DNA of 64,000 bases. It comes from Paracyclopina nana. Lineage: Eukaryota > Arthropoda > Copepoda > Cyclopoida > Cyclopettidae. The notes under the pieces were generated by a model. It did not search any database, was not told where the DNA came from, and saw nothing but the letters and a program-made list of their open reading frames with translations. Below, in pieces: positions 14,401 through 26,124 of this stretch. The number at the start of each line of letters is the position of its first letter. The stretch's first letter is position 1. The position numbers were made by a program, and so were the translations under genes. The stretch spans positions 4,655,001-4,719,000 of the forward strand of contig JAGUCH010000008.1 of assembly GCA_019096065.1 (NCBI GenBank), written 5' to 3'.

Positions 14401-17400
14401 CTTAGCACACTTTTTGAAAGGAGCTCGCTATTTTTTACAGCCAAATTGCCCCCAGATGAACTAGAAAGCTGGAATATACTACTATACTGTTGCTTCTCTC
14501 CTCAGGGGAGATAGATCATCCAACTTGACATATGGTCAGCAGCAGCTCTGACAAGAAAGACAAATGATATTCAAAGTTTTTGCAAGAACGTAGTCCTACT
14601 AATGCTACCTTTGTCTTTTTTTCTTATGATTTTCCTAAACAGTGGAAACATTGACGGTATGTAATGGTCATGGCATTTCCTTTTAGGTGCGTGATAGGTT
14701 AGAGTCATGTCCAGCTTTAAACGCAATATCTGGCTAAGGAGTTTTTTTTTTGTTTTCGCGAGTCTCCTTTATAGAGTGTAAGAGGAGGAGCTCAAGTTCA
14801 AGTTTACCGATAGTTTTGAGCTGCTTTTTGCTCCTGCTCAAAAAGTGATACTTTGCTTGTCAAGGAAGGAGCTCTATCCAGAAGCAGTATGCTGCTCATG
14901 TCTGAGCTATTGGAAATAGTGTTAGGATCTCTTTAGAAGCAGCTGCACAATTTGCGTTAAAGTTTATCGGAAATGCATATGCTGCTAAAAGCTCCATTTT
15001 GAGCTGGCTGCTGACGCTAGCTGCTTTCGAATTAGAGCAAGTGAAAAAATTATTGAAATTCTGGGCAACTAGGAATGGAATTCCATATGGAACATGTAGT
15101 AGCATTTTGCGTGGTGAAATATTGTCAAAGTTGGTTACGACGAGGCCCATTCTGCGCAGTACTACATAGCAGAATGTTGACTCTCAAGAGTGTCATATTT
15201 CATTTTTCAGGCCGGCGAAGAAATGCTGGTTCGCTATCCCCGCATCCGCGAGCCCACCAATTTGCTCACTTCCATCTTGGGGTTGCGCTTTCACGTTGCA
15301 AGTCAGCACATGAGAGTAAGAAGATATTGATGATGAAAAAATCCCACTTTCATACTCGCACGACCTCAAAACCTCTTTTTACTTCAACCTCGTCTTCCAA
15401 GACTACTATAATCAAATATGCCCTTTTTTGAGTTGGCTCTCAAAAAGAGGAGTTTCCCAACTTTGGGGAATAAACAGGCATTAATTGGCCCAACAGCGAG
15501 CTGGCAATATTATATGCTTCTTTTTTTACTACTATGTAGCGTTTCTAATGTGGTAATAACACGCTGCCCCCTCACTTACACATGTAAGTTTAGAAACAAA
15601 CACTCAATACTATTGCTTTTCTATTTTTTCTGATCATGCTACTAGACTCTACAGCTGTACTGTATACAAGCGTAGGGAAGCAATCACATGGCAGCACCTT
15701 GATGGATACTGCAATAAACAGGACCTTCTTGTTGGCATCATGGCCAAAAATGCTACAAACACTGCTACTACATTTGTGTACAAATAGAAATTCTCATGCT
15801 AATGTACTATTGTTGTATTGGACCAATCGAGAGGAGGTTTTGAGGGGATACAATATAAGTATTTTATACCTATTTACTCTCATATGCTACCCTCCATTTT
15901 TAGGCCAATTTTGTGAGGGTGAAGTGCACTGCCATGCTTCTGACAGTTTATCTCAAGAGCAATGAGATCACTTTCGAGGTCAAGAGGCCGCAAAAGTTGC
16001 CGGCTCTGGAGAGCAGAGAAAAGAAAGGCAATAGTAAAGGTAACGACTATTTTTCAATTAAATTCCGGCGAATTATAGTGCATAATTTATTGTTTGGCTC
16101 ATCAAAGCGCCTGTTTCCTCCCAAATGCTACGTATTTCGCCTTATACTGTGTGATGACAAAAGGTGGCAGCTCCGGTTGCAGCACGGAAACAATGCCTTT
16201 CCTAAGTGGCTTTTGTGGTGGCAAAATCCATGCTTCACGAGCCGTTTTTTCACCACTGTCAAATTAGAATTTACATAATGACTGCTTTGTTGAGAGTTAT
16301 GGGCTTTCCTATCATAAAAGCAAAGTACCATTAATTCACTATTCAGCCCTCCTGTATTGGAATTCCTTTTGCATTTTGCCTAATATCGAGCCTTGAAAAA
16401 TGGCTCACAAAGCTAATTTCAACTGGTAAATAGCATAAAGATTGTCAAATGGAGCTAATTCGACTTGACTGCAGGATATCACTCACATTAACTCGGTTAT
16501 GCAGTGGGCAAATTAGGTTTGCTACTGTGCAAGCAGGGTATACTGCCTAAAGGCACCAAGGGCAAAGGCATTATGATTAAAGGCTCCCTGATAAAAAGCG
16601 CTCTGACGAAAGGCATAATGGGCAAAGGCAACATTGGCTAAAGGCACAAATTGTCAAAGGCACCTTTAAGCAATAAAGGTGAGTCACTCATAATGAATAT
16701 GTGGGGAAGATGCGCGCGCGTGTTATAACGATTGCGGAAAATCAGGGAAACTTTAGGCGGCAAAACAGTGCTATTTTCCGCATTTCTGTATGTTTTTGTC
16801 AGTTGGACTTACTGCTGTGCAAGAGAAATGTGTTGGCAATCCAAACAAGAAGACTTTCAAAAGATGCTACAAAAGGCTTAAAATGCAGAAAGCCAATCTT
16901 ATGAAAAATCTTCATGCGCACAAAACTGATTTGGAAACTTTCATGAAAGCAATTGGCAACTCTGAAAGGGGATTCCTTGATGGCAATTGCTTCATAAATA
17001 AAGCCAGAGTCAGAAGTTTTCTTACCCGCAACTGAGAGCACTTCAAATAGTGAGCTTAAGCGCAAAAATCGTGATCTTTCATACATTGACCAATCAAATA
17101 TCATTTCCCAAAAACGTCGACGCAAATGCTAATTCTGCTGTCAGATTTTTTACAAACAGACAAATAAATTTGTGATACCATTTTTTCTTTTAGTGCCATT
17201 TTAGTTAAGTTGCCTTTTACCAGTGTTGCTTTTGCCCACTATGCCTTTAAGCAACGTGCTTTTTATCAGGGAGCCTTTAATCATAATGCCTTTGCCCCTG
17301 GTGCCTTTACCCAGTAGAGCCTGCAAGCATACTATTTAATATGGTTCGAGAAACGTTGCGCTCGCAAGGTGAAAAGTGAAAAGCAGCTGGAAAACAACTC

Positions 17401-17735
17401 TGAAAACCAGCAAGCTGGTGTTGTAAATTCAACTGGATTCGACATTTACAACGACAGCTGTCCCTATATCACTGTAAACTTTGACACTTTCCACTTGATT
17501 TTCAGGCTTGATAGACTCTCAAATTGTCGTCGAAATCGACGACGACGACGACGAACTTGACAAGACAACCAAGAGGCCGCCAACCCAAAATTCTGGACCT
17601 TATTTCGGTTTTGGCAGCAGCAAAGCTTCGTCATCACATTCAGCATTTTTCACCCTTCACGCTTTGCCCTCAGCTACCCTGGCTTTAGTGAACTGTCTGC
17701 TCCTCGGTCAGCAAAGTGGGTGGTGGTGGTGGTGA
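8478..17735 (+). CDS. Beaten-path (Beat) family immunoglobulin protein, 5' end missing
   Basis: Seven exons join in phase: 8478-8640, 8823-8883, 13536-13665, 13829-13962, 15211-15315, 15904-16039 and 17506-17735. Ig domain 1 shows the first Cys (FCNYSW), the Beat-typical YSIKWYKENQEF and the second Cys (FRCEVTADDF). Ig domain 2 shows LNCTSNSSDPEADLFWYIN, then LLTSILGLRFHV and the closing Cys in VKCTAML. The last exon gives an acidic stretch (IDDDDDELD), a linker, and a hydrophobic end followed by WWWW and a stop, which may be a GPI or membrane anchor. Drosophila Beat proteins regulate motor-axon defasciculation and bind Side-family receptors at the cell surface; the role here is inferred by family. 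The signal-peptide exon was not found. The large introns (4.65 kb after exon 2, 1.47 kb after exon 6) each hold an inserted transposon. The terminal tryptophans come from a GTG-repeat microsatellite inside the coding sequence. Confidence 0.87.
12618..13406. mobile_element. DNA transposon with iterated-motif TIRs (AAAAAGTCC type), 789 bp
   Basis: The left end reads GGGAATACTGTAAAAAG and the right end, on the opposite strand, GGATGTACTGTAAAAAG. About 110 bp inward from each end consist of roughly seven irregular repeats of a unit containing AAAAGTCC every 15-19 bp, in inverted orientation at the two ends. The insertion is flanked by a perfect 8-bp direct repeat AACAGAAG (12610-12617 and 13407-13414). 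The AT-rich centre has no convincing transposase, so this is probably a non-autonomous copy. It lies in the intron of the beat gene between its Ig1 exons. The 8-bp duplication fits hAT and some MULE-like elements; which one is unresolved. Confidence 0.88.
16536..17321. mobile_element. DNA transposon with iterated-motif TIRs (AAAGGCA type), 786 bp
   Basis: The left end reads GGGTATACTGCCTAAAGG and the right end, reverse complemented, GGCTCTACTGGGTAAAGG. The inverted repeats extend about 120 bp and are built of around eight units carrying AAAGGC every 14-18 bp; the stretch around ATTATGATTAAAGGCTCCC is identical in both arms. A perfect 8-bp duplication TGCAAGCA flanks it (16528-16535 and 17322-17329). 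Inside, 16790-17035 encodes an 80-residue basic frame (NKKTFKRCYKRL near its middle) that may be a transposase remnant; I do not recognise it. It sits in the last beat intron. Length, terminal GGNNNNTACTG and duplication length match the element at 12618-13406, so the two are probably related families. Confidence 0.88.
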
Positions 17736-20440
17736 AAAACTGCAGACTACTCTACTACATCACCATACAGAAGACAGAAACAGAAATGGTTGTGAAATTG
17801 TAGTTTTTCTTCCATCTTTTGCAAGATGAAAGCATCATCTGTTCTGCCGCTTTCGTCCTATGGGAGTTTCCTTCAAAAGTTCCGGGACACGTGGAGCAGC
17901 TCATAATATTTAATTGTTGCTCCTTCATTCCCCTACCATACTTATACTGCTGCTGTCGTTTTCTCCAAACCAACCCAAAAAAGCAACCACTACAACAGTG
18001 TCTAATGAAATTCCATATCATATAAGATTCACCAAAAATTACTACTAATACATCGTACTATGTACTACTAATTACTTATACTCAATTTACGTCAGAACAA
18101 CGTCGAACTTGAAAATACATATATTACATTACGGATACACTTTTATTCATCATGCTTGCACTGGGATTAGTGAAATTCAGTCGATTTATGGTATCATTCT
18201 TTTTCCTTGTTCTTGAGAATAGAAGAACATAATTTTCTATTTGTGGGAAAATATGATATGGGTATCTACGTGGATCTCCTAATGAAGCAGAAAGCTGATA
18301 TCAGTTTCAAGTACAATTTTTTAAATGGGTTTGCTATAAAAATGGGTAACCTTTAAAATGTTTACTTAGAGCGGAGGCATATCTCCAACAATTCTAAAGA
18401 AATCACTAATTATAGGCCTTTTGTGTGCATGTTTGATAATCGGATTGTATTCGAAAAGAGTGTAATTAAAAAGGTAGCCAGCCGTCTTTAATGAAAATCT
18501 TAATTTCATTCTCCTCTTTTCCATCGAAGAGAAGTGATGCTTTTGAGCATGCAACTCCTGAAAGAAATTCGCTTGTTAAAACTATGGTGATGTCGTAGCT
18601 GAGGAGGAAGCTCCAAAAGGCAATTTTCCAAGGATAGTAACGCGCATTTTTTGGCCATAAAATGGGTGGCATTATCTTGGGCCAAGACTGAGTACTCTCA
18701 TTTCCAGCCTCTAAATTGAGTTTTGCAAAAATCCCCCTTACATCCTGAGTGAAAGCCGTCCTGGATTTTGCTAAGTAAAACATAAAAGGGCACTTATCAG
18801 CAAGGTTGCGTGAAAACTGGTTGAAAGGATCCGCAAAAGTCAAGAAATGGAATATTTATTCTTGCCCAGCAATGAAGGACAAAATGTATTTGGCTCGAGT
18901 GAAATGTCTAAGTAGACATCTAGTCATGAAAATAGCTAATGAGTGTCGGCAGTCACCTCATATATTTTTTCTTTTGTTTTCGTCTAGTCGCGCCATTTAA
19001 AAAGCTAATAGCATAAAATGTATTTTAATATCGTAGTTATTTAAATACATTTAGATGCTCCTTAGATACATTTGATGCTATTTGCTTTTTAAATGGCGCG
19101 ACTATTCAAATAGTGCGAAAGACTAAGCCCTTAGATTAGATAACTTCATTTTAAGCTTGTTTTCATAAAACTCAGTAAGGCAGGCATCAAAACACAAATC
19201 AACAAATATTTCATAGGCAAAATCAAGGCAAGGCCAAGGGTATGAAAATAAAGCGTGCGTTGATATTCTAAGCAATCTTTTTGGGCTTTTGAGCTGAAAA
19301 TGCATTTTCAATGACATTTGGTTCGCTTTTGCTCAGGGCTACTATAATATACTGCTTGCACCCACAACAACAAATCATTCATATATATTGCATGCATTAA
19401 TTTAGTTCTATAATTAATCACGATATTAGTACAATAGCTAGCTAGAAGTACTCTTGCTTTTTTCGGTCAGCAAAAGTTTGATTGTGATTGAGGTCAATTT
19501 TTTCCCTCCCTTTGATGGATCACTGTGCCCTTGCTTTCCCTGGAATTTATAACAAGTGGCAAGTGTCTTGTTGCCCTAAGTGGCTTTCATTTTCATGCAG
19601 AGCGCATGGAAAACAAACCAGGGAAGTTTTTATCTGTTGGCAGACGCGCGAGTTGTAGTAGTGGCGCTAGTATAACTTTATTTTCCAAGTGATTGCCGCA
19701 TGAAAGTATTGCTTTCTCTTATGTGATTCGATGAGGCAGAAGAAAAACCAAGTTCACGTTGCTGCGGATCCCGGTGCTTCCATACTGCGGTGGAGTGCTG
19801 AAAAGTGTCTTCTGCAAAGGGATTGAAGGTAGAGCTCGAGTGCAACACTTTCTTGAGACTACTGGTATATTCTGTATAGTAGTAGTGTAATGGAAGGGTG
19901 CAGCATGGACCAAATAGCGCGGCGTCCTCGACTGGCTTTATAGCATTTCATTTCCAAGCCAGCCTCCTCGAGTGCAGCAAAATTGTAGCACAGCTACTAA
20001 ATGACCACAGATGATTATAAAGTGATCAATGCACGGTATTCTACCACAATTGCCGCAAACCGTATCACGCTTACACTTGCCCAAATGTATTTTAACTCTC
20101 AAGCTGAGCCTTCTTAATTCCGTAAGATTAAACCAATAAAATATCTCGTACTCATTTTCGTTTGAAATTGCTCTGCCCCAAAAAGTTGAGGTCGCACTGG
20201 AGAAGAACGGGTTGAAGAAGAGCGCGCCAAAACTAGCTCCAAGCTCAGCTTTGGTCTGAGTAAACGTTGCGTTGTCCGGTTAGTGCGATTTAGCCAGCGT
20301 TCGCGCGGATCGAGCGCGGCTACACAGCTCGAGCCGCGACGGCTGACGGCCACTACAAAAGAAACGGCCTTTTTTGAAAACGAAGGCCACAACACAACCA
20401 GGGCCGCGCGGCGGCGGCGCGAGGATTGTCACACACCATG
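17736..20440. other. Intergenic between beat and the membrane-protein gene
   Basis: Apart from one MITE (18987-19102) I see no supported gene. From about 20150 to 20440 base composition shifts to CpG-rich, leading into the downstream promoter. Confidence 0.5.
18987..19102. mobile_element. Short palindromic MITE with TA duplication, 116 bp
   Basis: Both ends carry GTCGCGCCATTTAAAAAGC in inverted orientation, and the similarity continues to about 37 bp with a few mismatches (ATAGCATAAAATGTATT against its imperfect inverse). The flanking dinucleotide is TA on both sides, the usual target of Tc1/mariner elements. No coding capacity. A mariner-type MITE is the likely identity. Confidence 0.78.
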
Positions 20441-20500
20441 TGTGCATAAAAGGCCTAGAGGCCAAAGCACGCACATACTTCTAAGACTCATTCGAGTTTA
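20150..20500 (+). promoter_or_regulatory. CpG-rich promoter with TATA-like box
   Basis: The stretch is rich in CG dinucleotides against an AT-rich background and ends in CATAAAAG at about 20445-20452, a TATA-like box 80 bp before an ATG (20533) that opens a 10-codon exon with an excellent donor (GCG|GTAAGC). Transcription would start near 20475-20490. This is inferred from sequence alone. Confidence 0.45.
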
Positions 20501-20532
20501 CTATTGCAGTTGCGAGCACTTCCTACTTTTAA

Positions 20533-23500
20533 ATGGCCACAGCTGAGCCTTTGAAAAATGCGGTAAGCAAAGAACAACTTACTATGCTGCCTTGCTTTTG
20601 CTGAGGGGTCTGTCTCCTTTTTATTGGCTACTAAACTGGCTGCTTTCCAGCTTCGATTCCCGGCCATTTTTTAGAAGAAGGAGTCATGCACACAGACCTA
20701 GTGGTACTCTAAAATGGAAAACAGTTCCCTTGCACGTCGCAAGGCAGTGAGTCACGATTAGTGGTGATTTCCCCCCAGTTGGACTGTCCTCCTTCTTCTG
20801 CAAAAAGGGCCACGAAAATGCAAGAGTTATTGGAGCCAGCTTTGATTTGATTTATTTATTAGTGTTGTCTTGGCACGAGCTCTTATTATATCGATTGCTT
20901 TCGGCTCAAACTAGTAAGAATTGTATAATATAGCCCAAATGTACCTTTCTTGACCAATATGAGAAAGAAGCAGCAGCCATTTACAGTAAAGCTCAAAAGT
21001 TGTCCAGTTTTTTTTTCTCACTGGAATGGTCGAATTATGTAAATGCAGCAAACTTGTCGACAACAGCACAAGGCAAGATCTTTCATTTAGGCGGTACTGT
21101 ATTTTGTATAGCGCTGATCGTGAGAAGCAAGATGCTGAAAAAAGCTTGGTAGCAATGCGCAATTTCATTCCAAGAGGGAAAACTCAGCAGCTCAAAGTGC
21201 ATAAGTTTTAAAAATAGCCTTTTTCTGCTTGTCAATGCTACTGGCGAGATTCGAGTAAAAAGAAGCAAGGCTAGCCATGCAGACATTTCAGACAAACAAG
21301 TGAACTTTTTGCAATCGCCCACTCACGCTAATGTGACGTTCATCTAACGCGTATTTCGGACATATATCATTGTTACTTTACAGCTCTCCAATCTCGGAAG
21401 ATTTTCCACTACAAAAGTTGAAAATCTAAGAGGTTTTTTGTAGTATTCTTTTATGCAGTGTGATTAGTGCGCATTTCGAAAATAAGCATGGTTTCATGTT
21501 TCCATACAAAAAAGCAAGAAAAGGTAGTAAGCCAATTCATTTTTCAGCAACATGAAGACCGACTTCTTTAACTGGTGCTGTTACTTGCCACCCTGATTCA
21601 GAACGACTTTAGTGCTGCCATCTTCCTGTAGTATTATGATCCCTACGAGTTGGCGGGAAAATTCAAAATCCGCTGCTGCTTTTGGGAATGCCCAAACGAA
21701 TCAACCTGCAGCGGTACGAATCCCACACCGAAGACGACGTCGCCGAAAGAAAATGGCGTTTTCAAAGCTACCGCCAGATGTCGCCACTGGCGTTCACGCT
21801 CATCATACTTACGGTTAGCCACAGTTTTGCGGGTGCAGCTCCACTTCCAGAGGTTGATTCCCTATCAAAAATATCAAATAGGTCTCTGGAAAACCAAATC
21901 GAAGAACGAGAGAAGCCCAAGCTTTTCTATACTGGGTATGTTGTATTATTGCGTTTTTTTCTGCCGACTTGCGACAAAATTGCTTTCCCAAAAATGGCCC
22001 AGTCATTTGTGTTTGATTTAACCGTCATCAGTGCTGCAGCAGTGTGGGGCTTTTTGACAATGTGTGTAAGGCCCATTTTCAGCTGTCACTCTACTAGACG
22101 ATGAGAATCAAAAGACAAAGATAAGCCATTATAAAATACACTGCAACTACAAACTAGTTGACACTATGAGCTCAGTAATTGGAAAACTTAATAAATGGAC
22201 GCCCCGCAAAAATGCGGTGTTTTGCAGTTTTATGACAGATCTGATATTGCATATCTGCCTTGAAAAGTATTTTGGCAATTATGAGTCCCATGGGACCTTT
22301 ATTATGTGTCTTTGCAGGAGTACAATTCCAAATACAACTGGAGATGTATTGACTGTAAGCGATGGCGAGGAGCAAGGAAAAGTTCAATCTCAGCCTCCGA
22401 GTGTGGGTCGAAAAGCCCGCGTTCTGGCCTTTATTCTGAGCTTCTGTGTCCTTGTGGCCATCACTGTGAATTTCATCAACCTTCACTCTGATTATGAGGA
22501 GTTGCAAGAGTTCTACAATGGATACATGGGTCGGAAAATGCTCATTCAGGAGCGAAGGCTCACTTCGCGAACCTATCTCAATCTCCTCAGGAGAGCTCAT
22601 CGTGAAGGAATCGAGGTACTTCATTAAATAGAAGAAACCAAGGCCCAAAGCTCGCCGCAATATAGTCAAGTTTATCGCCTGTGAATGTTAGCTGTTAGGG
22701 TTAGCTTCTTCATGTTTATGCGCTATAAAAAATAAGCTGCTATCTGATTATCTCTCCTCTTATAATTGAGCAGAGCTAGATTCTTCTTGAGGCTTCTAAT
22801 TCAGTTTTTTTTTGTCTCTGTCAGCTGAGGTTTATGATACCATTTCTCTCCTCTCGTCTCATTTACTTTGGCCCCAGTTATGACAGCTTTCTCTCATTCT
22901 GCCTCTCATTTCCAGAATGAGCGTTTTGTTGAAATCACTGAAGCTTTCCAACAAGCTGAATATTCCATAGTGGGTGGGAGCAAAAGTGACCCACACTATT
23001 TCAAGTCTCCCAAGAAATCTCCCAATTGCAATGGTCATGCAGCCTCATGTGACTTGTTCAATGGCTTGAATGAAATTCACCAGCATGGGGACATAAGCTT
23101 CATTCCACTACAAGAACGAGCAGGTATGCAAAGTAAAATAACCTTGAATATTTTTTTCGGAGCATACTAGTAGTGGCATAAGTATTTTGCCGCATTAAAT
23201 GAAAAACGCAAGTCGGGGCATGGGACAATGTAATCTTCACGGCCATCTAGAAATTTTACAAGGCATAATGAGCAGTTGCTATATGGAATGAACTTTTGTG
23301 CGGACAACAAGAACTATCACCATGCCACCATAAGTTGTAATTATTTGTTTTGCAGACTGTATAACAAGAAGTGACTCTCCGCCCCTTTTCGTCTCGGGAG
23401 GTTGCGAGAGTGACAGGTTGCATGTTCCGAATCGGGCCAACTGGGGCGAACCGGATAAAAACACGCCTTCAACAACAATGACTACGCTCACCTCGCAATC

Positions 23501-23819
23501 GAGGCGCTGCCAAGACCTAGTGACCTCAGTTTCGGCCTCACCTCACATGCCAACCAATATGTCTGTTGTGGTGATGCAGCAGCCTCTTCCTAGTGATACT
23601 GCCATGCTACATTGTGAGTCTCCCGTGCTGGAGGGAAACGAGGAGTGGCTGTTGCCCCTTTTGGCCAAGGAGTTTATTGAGGATCATGATTTGGAATGGC
23701 GTGACCTTGATTACAGTGCTGACGTTGGTCCCCCGCCAACCTCGTTTTTGCTCTTCATTTGCCAGTACGATTGCAGAGTCTTCCCAAAACGAATGTCTGT
23801 CAGGTGGGCCAAAGATTGA
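20533..23819 (+). CDS. Unrecognised single-pass membrane protein, about 392 aa
   Basis: Six exons fit with matching phases: 20533-20562, 21632-21713, 21839-21935, 22318-22615, 22916-23123 and 23356-23819 (1,179 nt including stop). The N-terminus (MATAEPLKNA, then YYDPYELAGKFKIRCCFWEC) is Cys-rich; a Ser/Asn-rich linker follows. One strong transmembrane segment, ARVLAFILSFCVLVAITVNF, lies near residue 120, followed by a basic, partly helical stretch (RKMLIQERRLTSRTYLNLLR), Cys-containing sequence and a Thr/Ser-rich region. This suggests a type II membrane protein. An alternative start inside intron 2 (ATG at 21778) would read MSPLAFTLIILTVSHSFAG in frame into exon 3, a good signal peptide, so an alternative first exon is possible. 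I do not recognise the family. The end of the last exon is the least certain part; the middle exons are strongest. Confidence 0.6.
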
Positions 23820-26124
23820 TGGTGAAATTCAAATAGAAGTAGAATTCTGGCAGAAATGCCCTCTTTGCAATAGGCGAAAAATTGCTCATAAAATTGTGAC
23901 ACGATATGCGGAAGCTAGCAAAAAACTGTTGTAAAGCGCTGCATTAATTCGCCGCATTAATGGTTGCGACTCTTTGCTATAATTCTTGCTGTGACGTCAC
24001 TTTTATTTGCGCACCAAAAAAGTGAAAGCATATGAATTGAACTTTGCTAGAACTACTTTTCACTGCGATACGCACACATTTAATCGAAAAAGTTGGAGTG
24101 TCAGTGTGACGCATGAGCTTCATATGATTCACAAATGGGTTATTTTCCCAATATTCGGAAAGTTGTGCTCAGTAGCTCGCGCAACCTTTTCCAGTGAAGA
24201 AAAGAAAGCACGTCTTGTCTAGGAGGTTTGCTCGTAAGAATGCGATAAAAGTAATCCGTATTCAGGGCGTAATTCTGATCTTTGGAGCTGCATGAGGAGG
24301 AGGATATTGAAAAGCAATTTTTGTCAATTCTGTAGGAATCGCGAAAGGCGGAAGAACTTGCTCGCCCAATTCCGCCTGTGGAAACTGCTGAAACGGAAAC
24401 ACTGGAATATTGTGGTGACAGAACGGGCGAAAAAAGAAATGGCTGATCGCGAACAAGATCACATGAGAAGATGATGATAAAGATATTTTTGAAGAAATGT
24501 GCTTTCACTCGCGTGCTGAAGAAGAAGCCGCTATTAAAAAGTGCTGTTTTCGGTCTGGATGATGCAGTATAGTCCATTTTGCACAGCTGTTGCAAATATG
24601 AACAACAGTAGTTACCAACCGTGATACAGACCATAAAGCGAACTCTTTTAAGAACTCTTTAGCGTAGAGTATTTTGTGCCATTATCATTTACCATCACAA
24701 GCCGCTCCATTGCATTGTGTATGCAAGTGATTTTCATAAGTGGATGATTGTAACGCGTTCTTGTTGTGTTCAGACTTAAATGCTCAACTTTTCAAAATTT
24801 CTTCAGTCCGGATGGTTTTCCACAAAATGAATGACCAGTGAATCGCTATAACTGCTTGGAGTTTATTTTAGTGTACTATATAGATACGAGGGAATTTACT
24901 AAAGTCAACATTTTTAAGTTATTCTGCATTGTAACGTAATCATGATATGTGAAAGCATCAGGAGTATATTTGCGTAGCATTAATAGTTACAGTCATAGTA
25001 CATCATTGCTCAATAAAAGGCTACATTGCAGTCTACCTAAGCTAATTTGATAGAACTACAGGATTACTTTCGTAAAAGTAGAAGGCAGAGGTAGTTTTCA
25101 CGTTTGGCTGTTACAATTAAAATACGTAAACCTTCTTTTAAAAAATCAATGAAGCCGCGTGGGTTCACTTTTTTACTTCATGAAAAGGAAACCACTCCCG
25201 TCAGTATTTGCTTTGAGTAACCACTTTCTTTTGCACTGAAACAGCATGTTTGTGCTAGACTGGCTGTAATTTGTTGCTCAAATAATTGGTGGTAATGAGG
25301 CAAAATCTTCTTGCAGGGAGGCTCCAATAACGATCCCACAAATAAATATCCACATGTTGTTGTGTCTGCTGTGAAACCAGGCTGGCTGTAAATCTTACAT
25401 TTTTTGGCACCTTTTTCTCCTCCCTTGGGAGCAAGAAAAAAAGGTTGCTAGCTACACACACAGGCTGAAAATTGAGACTTTAAAACTCTGTCTAGCCTCG
25501 AAATCTAGCCACTTTATAACTGGGCACAAGGCATGCTAAGTTTTGCAAAGATGGCACTTTGTCCCCAGTTTTTCACCATGTGCACAAAGGTCCAGCCATA
25601 ATACCACAAGTGGGAAACTAGAAGTAGTATCTTTTTTGTCCAAGATTACCAGCCAAGCTATATCTTGTGCATCCCAAAAGGTAGCAGCTAGCAACGCAGT
25701 AGCCACTTTGGCGACAATGGCCTTTAGGAGTTGTATTTGGTAGATATGTATTTTTCAGACCAACAAAATGGGTCTAAGGGACCACACCAACTAACCCAGT
25801 AAAACACATTTGGTGGTTAGGTCATTTCTGAACTTTAATAATAGCATGGGTGGATAATGTAATTTCAAAAGCCTTAGAAAAAAGGAAGGAGGGGGTCAAT
25901 TGTCGAATCGCATGGAGCTACACGTGGCTTTGTTTACTTTTCGGCCATCTCGAGCGGAAGGTAAACACAAACGGGCGCGCGAATACGAGCTATGACTGTC
26001 ATTGCCAATTCACCAAGTTATGACACTCAAACAATTGGAAGATTGACTGTCTAGCCTGAGGTGAGGTTACCGGGGCATTAAAGTTGAAGCTGACAGGACA
26101 AAAAGGGACGTCAGCAGTCCCAGC
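23820..26124. other. Intergenic, no supported gene
   Basis: Short open frames only. A fragment near 24337-24480 has a plausible acceptor followed by a Glu-rich frame, but no domain and no partner exon. Nothing else is supported. Confidence 0.4.

Noticed and set aside
22172-22669. Minus-strand frame of 165 codons
   Set aside because: Antisense to a well-spliced exon of the membrane-protein gene.
24140-24634. Minus-strand frame of 164 codons
   Set aside because: Ser-rich antisense of a Glu-rich plus frame; no domain.
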